This document shows positions 16,858 through 26,198 of a DNA stretch of 53,729 nt, one piece after another. Positions within the stretch are counted from its first letter, which is position 1; the number at the start of each line of letters is the position of its first letter. The stretch comes from an uncultured Acetatifactor sp. (GTDB taxonomy: Bacteria > Bacillota > Clostridia > Lachnospirales > Lachnospiraceae), in contig CANQEH010000020.1 in NCBI GenBank assembly GCA_947594835.1, positions 1 to 53,729 on the forward strand, read 5' to 3'. Both the position numbers and the translations under genes were made by a program. The notes beneath the pieces are model-generated. The model had not been told where the DNA came from and ran no database searches. It saw only the letters and a list, made by a program, of their open reading frames with translations.

Positions 16858-18084
16858 ATGATTCAGTTTTTGAAATATGTAAAGGGCTATCTGCGCATCC
16901 GCGTGAAGGGGTTCTCCCCGGAGCGCTTTATGAACCTGTGCAGCAACCGGGGGATCCTTTTGTGGGACATCCAAAAGGACGGCGAAGTGTACGAGATGTG
17001 CATTTCCTTAAACGGCTTTTTGCAGCTGCGTCCCATCGCCAGGAAAACACAGACGAAGGCAGTCGTATTGGAACGATATGGGCTGCCTTTTTTGGCGCCT
17101 AAGCTCCTAAAGCGCAAGGTGTTTGTGCTGGGGCTTTTTCTGGCGGTGGGTTTCTGGATCTGGTCTTCCATGTACATATGGCGCATTGAGCTGACGGGCA
17201 ACTATCAGATCACCCGGGATGTGTTCGACACCTTTTTGGAGGAGCAGGGTGTCTCCATCGGGATGCGGCAGGACGGATTGGATATCCAGGAGCTGGAAAA
17301 GCGGATACGGCGGCAGTTTCCCCTGGTCACCTGGGCCTCTGCCAGACTCACCGGCACCAGCTTAAAGATTGACATCAAAGAAAACGATACCCCGGCCCAG
17401 ACAGAGGAACCGGCGAGGGCCGGGGGCACGGATCTGGTGGCGGAGTTTGAGGGCACCGTGGTGTCCATCATCGTGCGAAACGGCACGCCGAAGGTTTCCA
17501 TCGGGGACACGGTGGAGAAGGGCACGGTTCTGGTGGACGGGAAGATCCCCATCTACAACGAAGACGCCACCGTCCGGGAGTACCGCTATGTGGAGGCGGA
17601 CGCAGACATTGTGCTGGAGCACGCCGCGTCCTTTTCCAGACGGCTTCCCTTCGACTATGTGAAAAAGGTGTATACGGGCAGGGAGAAGCAGTCACACTAT
17701 CTCAGGGTGGGAAACAGGGAGTGGAAGCTGCCCTCCGGGCAGCCCTTTTTTGTGTATGACAGCCTCACCCGGGAGAGCAGGCCCCTTCTCTTTGAAAAGC
17801 TTTCCATCCCCATTTTTTGGGGCAGCCGCACCTGCCGGGAATATCAGGACGTGGAGTTTGTGTACACAGCGGAGGAGGCCAAAACGCTGTTAACCGGGCA
17901 ATTTATCACTTTTCTTACAAGTTTAGAGGAAAAAGGGGTACAAATTATTGAAAAAAATGTTAAAATAGAGACGGGCAGCACCGCCTGGGTACTAAGAGGG
18001 GAACTTCTGGTACGGGAGAAGGCGGGAGAAAAAACTGCCACGGCCCCGCCTGGGGACGGGGAGTTGGAGACAGATGAGCAGTAG
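16858..18084 (+). CDS. yqfD: Sporulation protein YqfD
   Basis: Membrane protein of 408 residues. I prefer the ATG at 16858 (MIQFLKYVKGYLRI) to the GTG at 16840 because it matches the family N-terminus and has GGGGCGGA before it. One strong membrane segment lies near residues 88-108 (VFVLGLFLAVGFWIWSSMYI); the rest is likely in the intermembrane space, with a POTRA/FtsQ-like beginning (WRIELTGNYQITRDV). In Bacillus YqfD is a stage IV sporulation protein. The gene overlaps phoH by 11 bp. Confidence 0.88.
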   Translation: MIQFLKYVKGYLRIRVKGFSPERFMNLCSNRGILLWDIQKDGEVYEMCISLNGFLQLRPIARKTQTKAVVLERYGLPFLAPKLLKRKVFVLGLFLAVGFWIWSSMYIWRIELTGNYQITRDVFDTFLEEQGVSIGMRQDGLDIQELEKRIRRQFPLVTWASARLTGTSLKIDIKENDTPAQTEEPARAGGTDLVAEFEGTVVSIIVRNGTPKVSIGDTVEKGTVLVDGKIPIYNEDATVREYRYVEADADIVLEHAASFSRRLPFDYVKKVYTGREKQSHYLRVGNREWKLPSGQPFFVYDSLTRESRPLLFEKLSIPIFWGSRTCREYQDVEFVYTAEEAKTLLTGQFITFLTSLEEKGVQIIEKNVKIETGSTAWVLRGELLVREKAGEKTATAPPGDGELETDEQ

Positions 18085-19090
18085 CGAGACAGGATATTCT
18101 ATCAGGATCGATATGCCTTCCCAGCATATGCAGAAGATTTTTGGGATGCAGGACGCCTATGTAAAAAAGCTGGAGCGGTATTTCCAGGTGGCCATTGTAG
18201 ACCGAAACGGCGGCGTCACCATCACAGGCAGGGAAGAGATGGCCCGGAAAGCGGCGGGGGTGCTCAGGCAGCTGATCGTCCTTTCGGAGCGGGGAAACGA
18301 GATAGAGGAGCAGAGCGTGGATTACGCCATCGCAATGGGAATGGAAGAAAAAGAGCAGGTTCTGGAGCAAATCGATACCGACTGTATCTGCCATACGGCA
18401 GGCGGCAAGCCCATTAAGCCGAAAACCTTAGGGCAGAAGACTTATGTGGACGCCATGCGGAACAACATGATTGTGTTCGGCCTAGGGCCCGCCGGGACAG
18501 GGAAAACCTATCTGGCCATGGCGATGGCAATCACGGCGTTTAAGAACAATGAGGTGAGCCGCATCATCCTCACCCGCCCGGCCATTGAGGCGGGGGAGAA
18601 GCTGGGCTTTCTGCCGGGAGACCTGCAGAGCAAGGTGGATCCTTATCTGCGGCCCCTCTACGACGCGCTCTACCAGATCATGGGGGCGGAGAGCTTTTCC
18701 AAAAACATGGAGAAGGGGCTGATCGAGGTAGCGCCTTTGGCCTATATGCGGGGGCGCACCCTGGACAATGCCTATATCATCCTGGACGAGGCGCAGAATA
18801 CCACGCCGGCGCAGATGAAGATGTTCCTCACCCGCATCGGGTTTGGCTCCAAGGTGGTAGTGACCGGGGACGCCTCCCAGAAGGATCTGCCCGCCGGGAC
18901 GAAATCCGGGCTGGACGTGGCAGCCAAGGTGCTTGGAAAGATCGAGGGGATCGCGTTCTGCAGCCTGACAAACAAAGATGTGGTGCGTCATCCGCTGGTG
19001 CAGAAGATCGTGAAGGCTTACGACGATTATGAGGCGAAGGAAAAAGGCAGAAGCAGAGAAAAATATGGAAAAAGACAGACGCGGGGTTAG
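18074..19090 (+). CDS. phoH: PhoH family ATPase
   Basis: Protein of 338 residues. Walker A is GPAGTGKT (138-145) and Walker B/DEAQ is ILDEAQN (234-240), with the PhoH-specific LTRPAIEAGEKLGFLPGD and VVTGDASQKDLP segments. A KH-like N-terminal region (10-65) is present. PhoH proteins are RNA-associated ATPases often encoded with ybeY, as here with one gene in between; a part in rRNA or RNA turnover is inferred from that context. Confidence 0.92.
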   Translation: MSSSETGYSIRIDMPSQHMQKIFGMQDAYVKKLERYFQVAIVDRNGGVTITGREEMARKAAGVLRQLIVLSERGNEIEEQSVDYAIAMGMEEKEQVLEQIDTDCICHTAGGKPIKPKTLGQKTYVDAMRNNMIVFGLGPAGTGKTYLAMAMAITAFKNNEVSRIILTRPAIEAGEKLGFLPGDLQSKVDPYLRPLYDALYQIMGAESFSKNMEKGLIEVAPLAYMRGRTLDNAYIILDEAQNTTPAQMKMFLTRIGFGSKVVVTGDASQKDLPAGTKSGLDVAAKVLGKIEGIAFCSLTNKDVVRHPLVQKIVKAYDDYEAKEKGRSREKYGKRQTRG

Positions 19091-20243
19091 CGGGAAACTT
19101 TTTTTGGCGGAAGGCCTGATTCTCCTTCTGGGCGCGGGAGGAATGTGGTTTTTCGGCACGTTAAAGCAGATGGAGCCGGACAGGCTCCTTGGCGCCGTGG
19201 TGATGACCGTGCTGGGGCTTGCGGTGACGGGGTTTGGGTTCCGCAGGGAATATCTGCGGGGGGAACTGGACTACGACAACGGCGGCCATTTCCTGCGCTT
19301 CTGGCTCTGTATGGGCGTGGGGCTGGCGGTCTCTTTTGCCTGCGGGTTTCTTCCTGTGGCGGGCTGGCCGTTTCTGGTGGTGTTTGTGATGCTGGCCCTG
19401 TTTGCCAATATGCAGATCGGGATCCTGTCGGCGTCCATCCTTCTTATGATGGCGGTGCTGCTTTCGGGGAGCGGCGTGGAAGGCTTTGCCCTGTATCTGA
19501 TCAGCGGCGCCTTTGCCGTGACGCTGTTTCGGCGGCTGGAGAGCGACTTTGGCTTCGCGATCCCTCTTTTTTTGTCCTGTCTGTGCCTGCTGGTCTGCGA
19601 GACGGCCTGTCTGGTGCTCCCGGCAAACGCCAGGCCGGAGTTTGAACTGTTTGTGATTCCTGTGGTAAATATGATCGTCAGCGCCATCCTGCTCACCGGG
19701 TTATTGAAATTGTTTTCCTCTGCGGTGGTCTATCGGTACCGGGAGCGCTATCTGGATATCAACGACACGGAAAACCCGATGCTCACAAGTCTGCGGGAGA
19801 TGGACAGGCAGGCGTACCGCCTGAGCATACACACGGCCTATTTCTGCGAGCGCATCGGAGCAAAGCTGGGGCTGGATGTGGACGCGCTGAAGTGCGCGGG
19901 CTATTATCACAAGATGGGGGAGGATCTGCCCGGGCTGATGGAGGAAAAGAAGTTTCCGCCTGCGGCCAGGAAGATTCTGGAGGAATATCTCTCCCGCCGG
20001 GAGAAGGTGACCCGCAAGGAGACGGCGGTGCTCATCTGTTCCGATCTGGTGGTGGCCTCCGTCAGCTATCTCTTAGAAAAACAGCCCGGTGGGAAGGTGG
20101 ACTTTGGCAGGGCCATCGACGCCATATTCTCCAAGCTGTGGGAGGATAAGGCCTTTTGCTGCTGTAATCTGACTTTTTCCGAATTTTACGCCATGCAGCG
20201 GATTTTCAAGGAGGAAGAGCTGTACTATGATTTTCTGCGTTGA
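19065..20243 (+). CDS. PgpH/YqfF-like membrane protein with degenerate HD domain
   Basis: Protein of 392 residues (an ATG at 19029 would add 12). About six to eight hydrophobic segments span residues 15-230, then a cytoplasmic domain resembles the HD domain of PgpH/YqfF, the c-di-AMP phosphodiesterase normally encoded between phoH and ybeY. The large extracellular domain of PgpH is missing, making it about half the usual length. The metal-binding HD is changed to HK (YYHKMGED, where PgpH has YHDIGK), so catalysis is doubtful. It overlaps phoH by 26 bp and ybeY by 17 bp. Confidence 0.75.
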   Translation: MEKDRRGVSGKLFLAEGLILLLGAGGMWFFGTLKQMEPDRLLGAVVMTVLGLAVTGFGFRREYLRGELDYDNGGHFLRFWLCMGVGLAVSFACGFLPVAGWPFLVVFVMLALFANMQIGILSASILLMMAVLLSGSGVEGFALYLISGAFAVTLFRRLESDFGFAIPLFLSCLCLLVCETACLVLPANARPEFELFVIPVVNMIVSAILLTGLLKLFSSAVVYRYRERYLDINDTENPMLTSLREMDRQAYRLSIHTAYFCERIGAKLGLDVDALKCAGYYHKMGEDLPGLMEEKKFPPAARKILEEYLSRREKVTRKETAVLICSDLVVASVSYLLEKQPGGKVDFGRAIDAIFSKLWEDKAFCCCNLTFSEFYAMQRIFKEEELYYDFLR

Positions 20244-20730
20244 GAACGAGACGGAGGAGGTTTTGCCCTTTTCTGTGGAGGAACTGGCAAAACAGGTGGG
20301 AGAGGCAGTCCTGGAGATGGAGCATTGCCCCTTTGAGGCGTCTGTGAATCTGGTGCTTTCAGACAACAGAAACATCCGGGAATTAAACAGGCAGTGCCGC
20401 CAGATCGACAGGGAGACGGACGTTTTGTCTTTTCCAAATCTGGACTTTGAGACGCCGGGCGTTTTCGACGGGGCTCTGGAGCGCCGGGCCGATTATTTTG
20501 ACCCCCAGACGGGACATCTTCTTCTGGGGGATATGATGATCTCCCTGGAGAAGGCAGAGGAGCAGGCCGCGCAGTACGGCCACAGCCTGCGACGGGAGAT
20601 TGCCTTTCTGGTGGCGCACAGTATGTTTCATCTGTGCGGCTACGACCATATGGAGGAGGGACAGGCCCGGGTGATGGAGAGAAAGCAGGAACAGGTGCTG
20701 ACCGGCCTGGGGATCACGAGAGAGGATTGA
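20227..20730 (+). CDS. ybeY: Endoribonuclease YbeY
   Basis: Zinc-dependent endoribonuclease of 167 residues needed for 16S rRNA 3'-end maturation and ribosome quality control. The zinc motif is H131-SMF-H135-LCGYD-H141. The RETDVLSFP segment (residues 62-70) is also characteristic. The start overlaps the end of the upstream membrane protein gene by 17 bp, so expression is coupled. Confidence 0.93.
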   Translation: MIFCVENETEEVLPFSVEELAKQVGEAVLEMEHCPFEASVNLVLSDNRNIRELNRQCRQIDRETDVLSFPNLDFETPGVFDGALERRADYFDPQTGHLLLGDMMISLEKAEEQAAQYGHSLRREIAFLVAHSMFHLCGYDHMEEGQARVMERKQEQVLTGLGITRED

Positions 20731-20753
20731 AGTTTTAAGATGAGGGACAGCGG

Positions 20754-22355
20754 ATGAAGCAGGCAGAGATAAAGCGGAGACAGATACAGATGGCGGCGGT
20801 GATCCTGCAGCTTGTGACACTGGCGGTGGTGGCCCGTCTCACAGGCTATCACGGCGCCGCCTATGTCACGGCAGCAGCGGAAGCCTTCGGCGTGCTGTGG
20901 CTGGCCGGGTGCGGCGGCCTGGCGGACAGCCTGGGACGGATGCTCAGGGCCCGAAACGCCAAGGGGCAGTACCGGAACGCCGGGAGGCTGTGCCGGAATA
21001 CCTTTCTGCTGCAGGGTTTTTTCGGTCTGGCGGGCAGCCTGGTTCTTCTGTTCGGCGCGGAGTGGCTGTGCCGGTCTGTGCTGCGGATCCCTTACAGCAC
21101 GCTGCTTTTGATGATCCTCTCCCCCGCCGTTTTCCTGCGCAGCATTTCTGCCGTGCTCCAGGGCTATTTCCAGGGGGAGGGGACGGAGCTTCCAACGGCT
21201 GTCTCCTGTCTCCTGCGACAGGTGTTCCTGCTGGGCTTTGCCCTGCTGTTTGGCCGGATGCTCTCCGATTACGGGGAGAAGGTGAGCAGGCTGCTGGCGC
21301 AGGAAAACTTTACCGCGATGTACGGCGGCGTGGGCGTGGCGGCGGCGTACTGCGTGTCGGAGCTGTTTGTGGTGATTTTTCTGGCGGTGCTCTGCCGGCT
21401 CAGCCGAAAGCCCAGGGAGGGTTTCCGGCAGGACGGGATGAGGGCCGTGGATTCCCTGGGGGACAGCATCCGCATCCTCTGGGCCGCCAGGGGATGGCAG
21501 TGGGTGACGGAGCTTCTTGTGTTCCTGCCCCTTCCCCTGGGGCTTGTGTTCCTGCAAAAGAGCGGGGCAGGGGAAACCGTGACAGGGTACGGCGTCTATG
21601 CGGCGGGGTTTGGAGTGCTGTGCGGCGTCTGTGTTTCTCTTTTCTGGATCCTGCTTCTGCCGGTGTGCGGCCGGATCATGACCTGCCTGCGGAAGGAGGA
21701 ACAGAGATTTGCCCGGAGTATCTTCCAGGGCGGCGTCCACTATCTGGTCGTGCTGGGGGCCTTTGCCTCTGTGTTTTTATCCGTCATGGCGCCACAGCTT
21801 GCGGCAGTGTTCTGCCCGGGGCAGGAACAGGCGGCGGTGAAGATGCTGCGGGGAGGCGGCGTGACGGTGCTGCTTTTGGCCCTGGCCCTGTATTTTGGAA
21901 AAATCCTGTCCCTGCTGGGGGCAAAGCTTCTGGTGCTGGGGGCGGTTGGGATTGCGGATGTGGTCTATGTGGTGACGATGGCGGTCTTTTTAAACGCGGA
22001 AAACGCCAGCGCGGCGGCCTTGGTGTACGCAGGGTTTCTGGGGCTTCTGGTGCTGGACGCGCTGTTGGGCGTGATGGCTTACCGGCAGTTTAAGCTGCAG
22101 CCCGACTGGCTTCAGGCGGCGGTGATTCCCGTGGGCGCAGCGGCGGTGGCAGGCTTTGTGTGCGCGCTGTCCGGCAGGATGCTCACCGCCCCTCTGGGCG
22201 CTCTTGTGACGCTTTTGATTGCAGGCGCGGCAGGCTTTCTCCTCTACTGGGTTCTCCTTCTCCTCCTTCGCAATTTCAAGGAGCAGGAGCTGGAGGTGCT
22301 TCCCGGAGGCGGCCTGATGCGCTCCCTGGGGCAGCTGCTTCGGGTCTTTCCCTGA
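20754..22355 (+). CDS. MOP-superfamily flippase (SpoVB/MurJ-like)
   Basis: Polytopic membrane protein of 533 residues with about 14 hydrophobic segments. The layout and the motif SPAVFLRSISAVLQGYFQGEG (residues 123-143) resemble the polysaccharide biosynthesis/SpoVB branch that moves lipid-linked precursors across the membrane. In spore formers SpoVB acts in spore cortex assembly, which would suit the sporulation genes nearby, but the exact substrate is not settled. It starts 23 bp after ybeY behind GATGAGGGACAGCGG. Confidence 0.75.
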   Translation: MKQAEIKRRQIQMAAVILQLVTLAVVARLTGYHGAAYVTAAAEAFGVLWLAGCGGLADSLGRMLRARNAKGQYRNAGRLCRNTFLLQGFFGLAGSLVLLFGAEWLCRSVLRIPYSTLLLMILSPAVFLRSISAVLQGYFQGEGTELPTAVSCLLRQVFLLGFALLFGRMLSDYGEKVSRLLAQENFTAMYGGVGVAAAYCVSELFVVIFLAVLCRLSRKPREGFRQDGMRAVDSLGDSIRILWAARGWQWVTELLVFLPLPLGLVFLQKSGAGETVTGYGVYAAGFGVLCGVCVSLFWILLLPVCGRIMTCLRKEEQRFARSIFQGGVHYLVVLGAFASVFLSVMAPQLAAVFCPGQEQAAVKMLRGGGVTVLLLALALYFGKILSLLGAKLLVLGAVGIADVVYVVTMAVFLNAENASAAALVYAGFLGLLVLDALLGVMAYRQFKLQPDWLQAAVIPVGAAAVAGFVCALSGRMLTAPLGALVTLLIAGAAGFLLYWVLLLLLRNFKEQELEVLPGGGLMRSLGQLLRVFP

Positions 22356-22434
22356 CGGGGAGGACAGGGAAAAAGATTCTGGTATAAAATAGGGAAGAAC
22401 GGCCGATACTGATTGCAAAGATCAGGAGATTCAT

Positions 22435-23139
22435 ATGAGATTTGTAAAAGGTATCGGCTTATTTTTGTTATATCCCCTGGCCATGCTGGCGGCAGGATTT
22501 TTTATCGGGATGGAGACGTATCGGTTTTTCTATCCGGGCATCGTCTGGCAGACAGAGAGGCAGACGCCCCGGGAGGAAACGCTCCTTTTTTCCGAAGAGG
22601 AACAGGGGATCGGGAAGACGGCGAAAGAAAAGCTGCCTGGGGCGGAGCCTGCTGTGAAAGGGATGGAGGAGGCCCTGCCTGCGGCGGCCTCCTCTGAGAC
22701 GCTGTATGTGGGCACCGAATATGTGCTGGAGGAGACGGATATCACAAACCAGACGGTGGTGGAGACGACCTGGGATCTGCCGGACAAGTATGTGGGGATG
22801 GACAGGGAGCAGTTTCTGACGGCCATGGAGGTTTACCAGGCTTCTCCCCCCTTGTCGGAACTGGAGCGGGGGTTTGTGGGACTGGAGGTTTTGTCCTTTT
22901 CCAGGGAGCGGGTGGTGGTGCAGATGAATTACCGCTATGTGCAGCCCAGCTCCCATTTTTATCTGGCCGCCTACGACAACAAGGTCATCGTGTATCTGGA
23001 GGATCAGAAGACGGTGTTCATCGAGACGGACATCCCGCTGGATACCCTGCCGGAGGATGTGCGGCTGCAGGTGATACAGATGATGCCTGTGGAAGGGGAG
23101 GAGTCTCTTTACAATTTTCTGGAGACGTATTCCTCCTAA
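22435..23139 (+). CDS. Membrane-anchored BofC-like protein
   Basis: Protein of 234 residues with one N-terminal membrane segment (about 5-27). A variable Glu/Ala-rich linker follows, then residues 120-230 form a domain like the C-terminal domain of BofC, the forespore regulator of the SigK checkpoint: DKYVGMDREQFL, PPLSELERGFVGLEVLSFS, FYLAAYDNKVIVYLEDQK. BofC in Bacillus is secreted into the space between mother cell and forespore. The match is at the level of pattern recall, so a sporulation role is probable rather than proven. A TATAAA box lies at 22383. Confidence 0.55.
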   Translation: MRFVKGIGLFLLYPLAMLAAGFFIGMETYRFFYPGIVWQTERQTPREETLLFSEEEQGIGKTAKEKLPGAEPAVKGMEEALPAAASSETLYVGTEYVLEETDITNQTVVETTWDLPDKYVGMDREQFLTAMEVYQASPPLSELERGFVGLEVLSFSRERVVVQMNYRYVQPSSHFYLAAYDNKVIVYLEDQKTVFIETDIPLDTLPEDVRLQVIQMMPVEGEESLYNFLETYSS

Positions 23140-23172
23140 AGGGAGGAGCCTGCACTTTGGCAGGAAGGAGGA

Positions 23173-24423
23173 ATGGGTATGGCCCGTAAAAGGATCGGCG
23201 TCATAGGAGGAGGGGCCGCCGGGATGATGGCGGCTATCACGGCGGCCAGACAGGGCGCCCAGGTCACGCTGATGGAGGGCGGCCCCCGGCTGGGCAGGAA
23301 GCTTCTGGTGACGGGAAACGGCAGATGCAATCTGGGGAATTTGAAGCTGGATTCTTCGTCTTATTACACTCAGGATCCAGGGCGTCTGGAGGATGTGCTG
23401 GGACAGTTTGGCGCCAGGGACGCCATAGATTTTTTTCAGGGGATCGGCCTGCTTGTCCGGCCAAAGGGGGATTATCTCTACCCCGCCTGCGGCCAGGCGT
23501 CGGCGGTGCAGGACGCGCTGCGGTATGAATTGCAGGCGTCAGGGGTGCGCCAGCTTCTCTCCTGCAGAGCGGAGCGGGTGCGGCGGGAGGGCCGCAGCGG
23601 GGAAATCCGGGTGGAGACCAGCCAGGGGACGTTTTCCTTTGACCGGGTGATCCTGGCCTGCGGCGGCCAGGCAGCCCCCAAAACCGGCTCCGACGGAAGC
23701 GGCTACCGGCTGGCGGAAGGGATGGGGCACAGCTTGATCCCCGTGGTTCCGGCGTTGGTGCCCCTAAAGTGCAGGGAGCCGTATTTTAAGGGGGTGGCCG
23801 GAGTGCGCGCAGACGCCGCCGTCAGCCTCTGGCAGGGAAAAGCCTGCGTGGCCAGGGAGCGGGGGGAGTTGCAGCTTACAGAGACCGGGCTGTCGGGGAT
23901 CCCCGTCTTTCAGCTGAGCCGGGTGGCAAATTACATATTAAAGAGCCAGAGAGAAGTGGAGATCCGGGTGGATTTCCTGCCGGACTATGGGGAGGAGGAC
24001 ATGGAGCGGCTGCGTCTCCTGCGGGAACCTCTCCGGAAGGAGCGCACGGTGGAGGAATACTTTACGGGCCTGCTCCACAAAAAACTGATGGTGCTGTTTG
24101 TCAAGCTGGCGGGTCTGTCTCCCGTGGGGGCGGCGGGAAAGGCCCCGGGGGAAGGCCTGGACAGGGTGTACGGTCTTTGCAGGGATTTCAGGGTGCACGC
24201 TGTGGGAAGCGGTTCCTTTGAAAACGCCCAGGTCTGCGCGGGGGGCGTGCCTTTGTCAGAGGTGACGGAAGAACTGGAGTCCTTGAAGATGCCCGGAGTG
24301 TATTTTGCGGGAGAGCTTCTGGACGTGGACGCAAAATGCGGCGGCTACAATCTGCACTGGGCCTGGTGCAGCGGGTATGTGGCGGCCATGGCGGCGGCAA
24401 AGAAGGGGAGGGAAGATGCTTAG
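23173..24423 (+). CDS. HI0933-family flavoprotein (BaiN-like)
   Basis: FAD-dependent oxidoreductase of 416 residues. The dinucleotide fold IGVIGGGAAGMMAA is at the N-terminus. KLLVTGNGRCNLGN, CGGQAAPKTGSDGSGY and the C-terminal GELLDVDAKCGGYNLHWAWCSGYVAG-type segment are signatures of the HI0933/BaiN family. Some members reduce unsaturated bile acid intermediates, but most are uncharacterised, so no substrate is assigned. The stop overlaps the next gene by 8 bp. Confidence 0.88.
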   Translation: MGMARKRIGVIGGGAAGMMAAITAARQGAQVTLMEGGPRLGRKLLVTGNGRCNLGNLKLDSSSYYTQDPGRLEDVLGQFGARDAIDFFQGIGLLVRPKGDYLYPACGQASAVQDALRYELQASGVRQLLSCRAERVRREGRSGEIRVETSQGTFSFDRVILACGGQAAPKTGSDGSGYRLAEGMGHSLIPVVPALVPLKCREPYFKGVAGVRADAAVSLWQGKACVARERGELQLTETGLSGIPVFQLSRVANYILKSQREVEIRVDFLPDYGEEDMERLRLLREPLRKERTVEEYFTGLLHKKLMVLFVKLAGLSPVGAAGKAPGEGLDRVYGLCRDFRVHAVGSGSFENAQVCAGGVPLSEVTEELESLKMPGVYFAGELLDVDAKCGGYNLHWAWCSGYVAAMAAAKKGREDA

Positions 24424-26080
24424 GCTGAATCAGATCAAGCTGTCTGTCCGGCAGGATCAGAAACTGCTGGCCCAAAAGGCGGCAGAATTTTTAGGGGTGC
24501 CCCGGTCGGAGATTCTGGAGGTACATATCCTGCGCCAGTCCATAGACGCCAGGAAAAAGCCGGAGCTGTTTTACAGCTACACCTTGGATGTGGCGGTGAA
24601 ACGGGAGGCGGCTGTCTTAAAGCGGTTCCGGGGAAAAGGGAATCTGGTGAGCCTCTCGGAACAAAGCGGATACGTCTTCCCAAAGCCTGGCGAAAAGATT
24701 CTCTCCCATCCGCCTGTGATCGTGGGGATGGGGCCTGCGGGGCTGTTTTGCGGGTATTACCTGGCGCTGCACGGCTATCGCCCCGTCCTGTTAGAGCGGG
24801 GGAAGGCCGTGGAGGAGAGAAAACGGGATGTGGAGCGGTTCTGGGAGACGGGACATCTGGATCCCGCTTCCAACGTGCTCTTTGGCGAGGGAGGGGCTGG
24901 TACCTTCTCCGATGGGAAGCTGAATACCCTGGTCAGGGATAAGGACGGGCGAAACGGTGCGGTGCTGGAGACGCTGGTGCGCTTTGGGGCCAAGGAGAGC
25001 ATCCGGTATGAGGCCAAGCCCCATATCGGCACGGACGCGCTCTGCCAGATCGTGGAAAGGATGCGCCTGGAGATCATCCGGCTGGGAGGCACGGTGCGGT
25101 TTGAAAGCTGCGTCACAGGCATAGAGACGCAAGGCGGGCAGATCCAGGCAGTGGAGGTAAACGGACGGGAGCGGATTCCCTGCGGGCAGGTGGTGCTGGC
25201 AAGCGGCCACAGCGCCCGGGACACCTTCGACCTGCTTTTGCGGGAGGGAATCCCCATGGAGGCCAAGCCCTTTGCGGTGGGGCTGCGGGTGGAACATCCC
25301 CAGGAGATGATCGACGAGAGCCAGTACGGCGGAGGGCAGCCGGACACCCTGGGCGCCGCTTCCTATAAGGTGACGGCAAAGGCCGCGGACGGCAGGGGGG
25401 TATATTCGTTCTGTATGTGCCCCGGCGGATATGTGGTCAACGCCTCCTCCGAGGAGGGATATCTGGCAGTGAACGGAATGAGTTACAGCGGCAGGAGCGG
25501 AAAGAACGCAAACAGCGCCATTATTGTCACGGTGACGCCGGAGGACTTTGGCGGCTCCCACCCGCTGGCCGGAGTGGCATTCCAGAGACAGCTGGAGAGA
25601 CGGGCGTATGAGCTGGGACAGGGCAGGATCCCGATCCAGCGCTACGGGGATTTTAAAGCCCGCACGGAGGGTTGGGAAGGGGACGGCTTCCAGGGGGAGG
25701 CATCCTTTCTGCCCCAGTGCAAGGGAGAGTATGTCTGGGCGGACGTCAGCCGGATCCTCCCGCCCCATCTCAACAGGGACATCGTGGAAGGCATGGAAGC
25801 CTTTGGCAGACAGATCCAGGGCTTTGACCGGCCCGACGCCATCTTATCCGGCGTGGAGAGCCGGACGTCCTCCCCGGTGCGGATCCTGCGGGATGAGAGC
25901 CTGCAGTCTGCTGTGCGGGGGCTTTACCCCTGCGGAGAGGGCGCGGGCTACGCCGGGGGAATCACCTCCGCCGCCATGGACGGCCTGCGGGTGGCAGAGG
26001 CCATCGCCGGGGCGTACGCGCCTTTTGTACAGCCTTTTGAGCCATCGAAAATCAAAGTTGCCCTGCCCGGTGAAATATGA
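24416..26080 (+). CDS. FAD-dependent dehydrogenase-like protein (COG2509 type)
   Basis: Flavoprotein of 554 residues. An N-terminal domain of about 95 residues (LRLNQIKLSVRQD, RSEILEVHILRQSIDARKK) precedes the FAD fold VIVGMGPAGLFCG and the family segment NVLFGEGGAGTFSDGKLNT. The C-terminus has GEGAGYAGGITSAAMDGLRVAE. This arrangement matches the COG2509 uncharacterised dehydrogenases. The start at 24416 follows GGGAGGGAAG inside the end of the preceding flavoprotein gene; frames beginning earlier lie within that gene. Substrate unknown. Confidence 0.85.
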   Translation: MLRLNQIKLSVRQDQKLLAQKAAEFLGVPRSEILEVHILRQSIDARKKPELFYSYTLDVAVKREAAVLKRFRGKGNLVSLSEQSGYVFPKPGEKILSHPPVIVGMGPAGLFCGYYLALHGYRPVLLERGKAVEERKRDVERFWETGHLDPASNVLFGEGGAGTFSDGKLNTLVRDKDGRNGAVLETLVRFGAKESIRYEAKPHIGTDALCQIVERMRLEIIRLGGTVRFESCVTGIETQGGQIQAVEVNGRERIPCGQVVLASGHSARDTFDLLLREGIPMEAKPFAVGLRVEHPQEMIDESQYGGGQPDTLGAASYKVTAKAADGRGVYSFCMCPGGYVVNASSEEGYLAVNGMSYSGRSGKNANSAIIVTVTPEDFGGSHPLAGVAFQRQLERRAYELGQGRIPIQRYGDFKARTEGWEGDGFQGEASFLPQCKGEYVWADVSRILPPHLNRDIVEGMEAFGRQIQGFDRPDAILSGVESRTSSPVRILRDESLQSAVRGLYPCGEGAGYAGGITSAAMDGLRVAEAIAGAYAPFVQPFEPSKIKVALPGEI

Positions 26081-26086
26081 TACTAT
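26058..26086 (+). promoter_or_regulatory. Probable promoter of the proB operon
   Basis: TTGCCC (26058-26063), a 17-bp spacer and TACTAT (26081-26086) preceded by TGA form an extended promoter overlapping the end of the upstream flavoprotein gene. The leader to proB would be about 105 nt; I see no T-box in it. Confidence 0.5.
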
Positions 26087-26198
26087 TTTCGTATGCTGTG
26101 AAAAAAACATGGGGCTTGGATGTTAAGGCTTCATGACACGCCGGGCGGTAGAGACATCGCGGCACAGCGGGAAGAGGATGAGCGGTTTGAGGGAACAG

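Noticed and set aside
24791..25768. 325-codon minus-strand frame
   Set aside because: It lies entirely within the flavoprotein gene and has no recognisable domain or ribosome site.
26087..26198. T-box or other leader control before proB
   Set aside because: No T-box sequence or terminator/antiterminator pair is visible in the roughly 110-nt leader.
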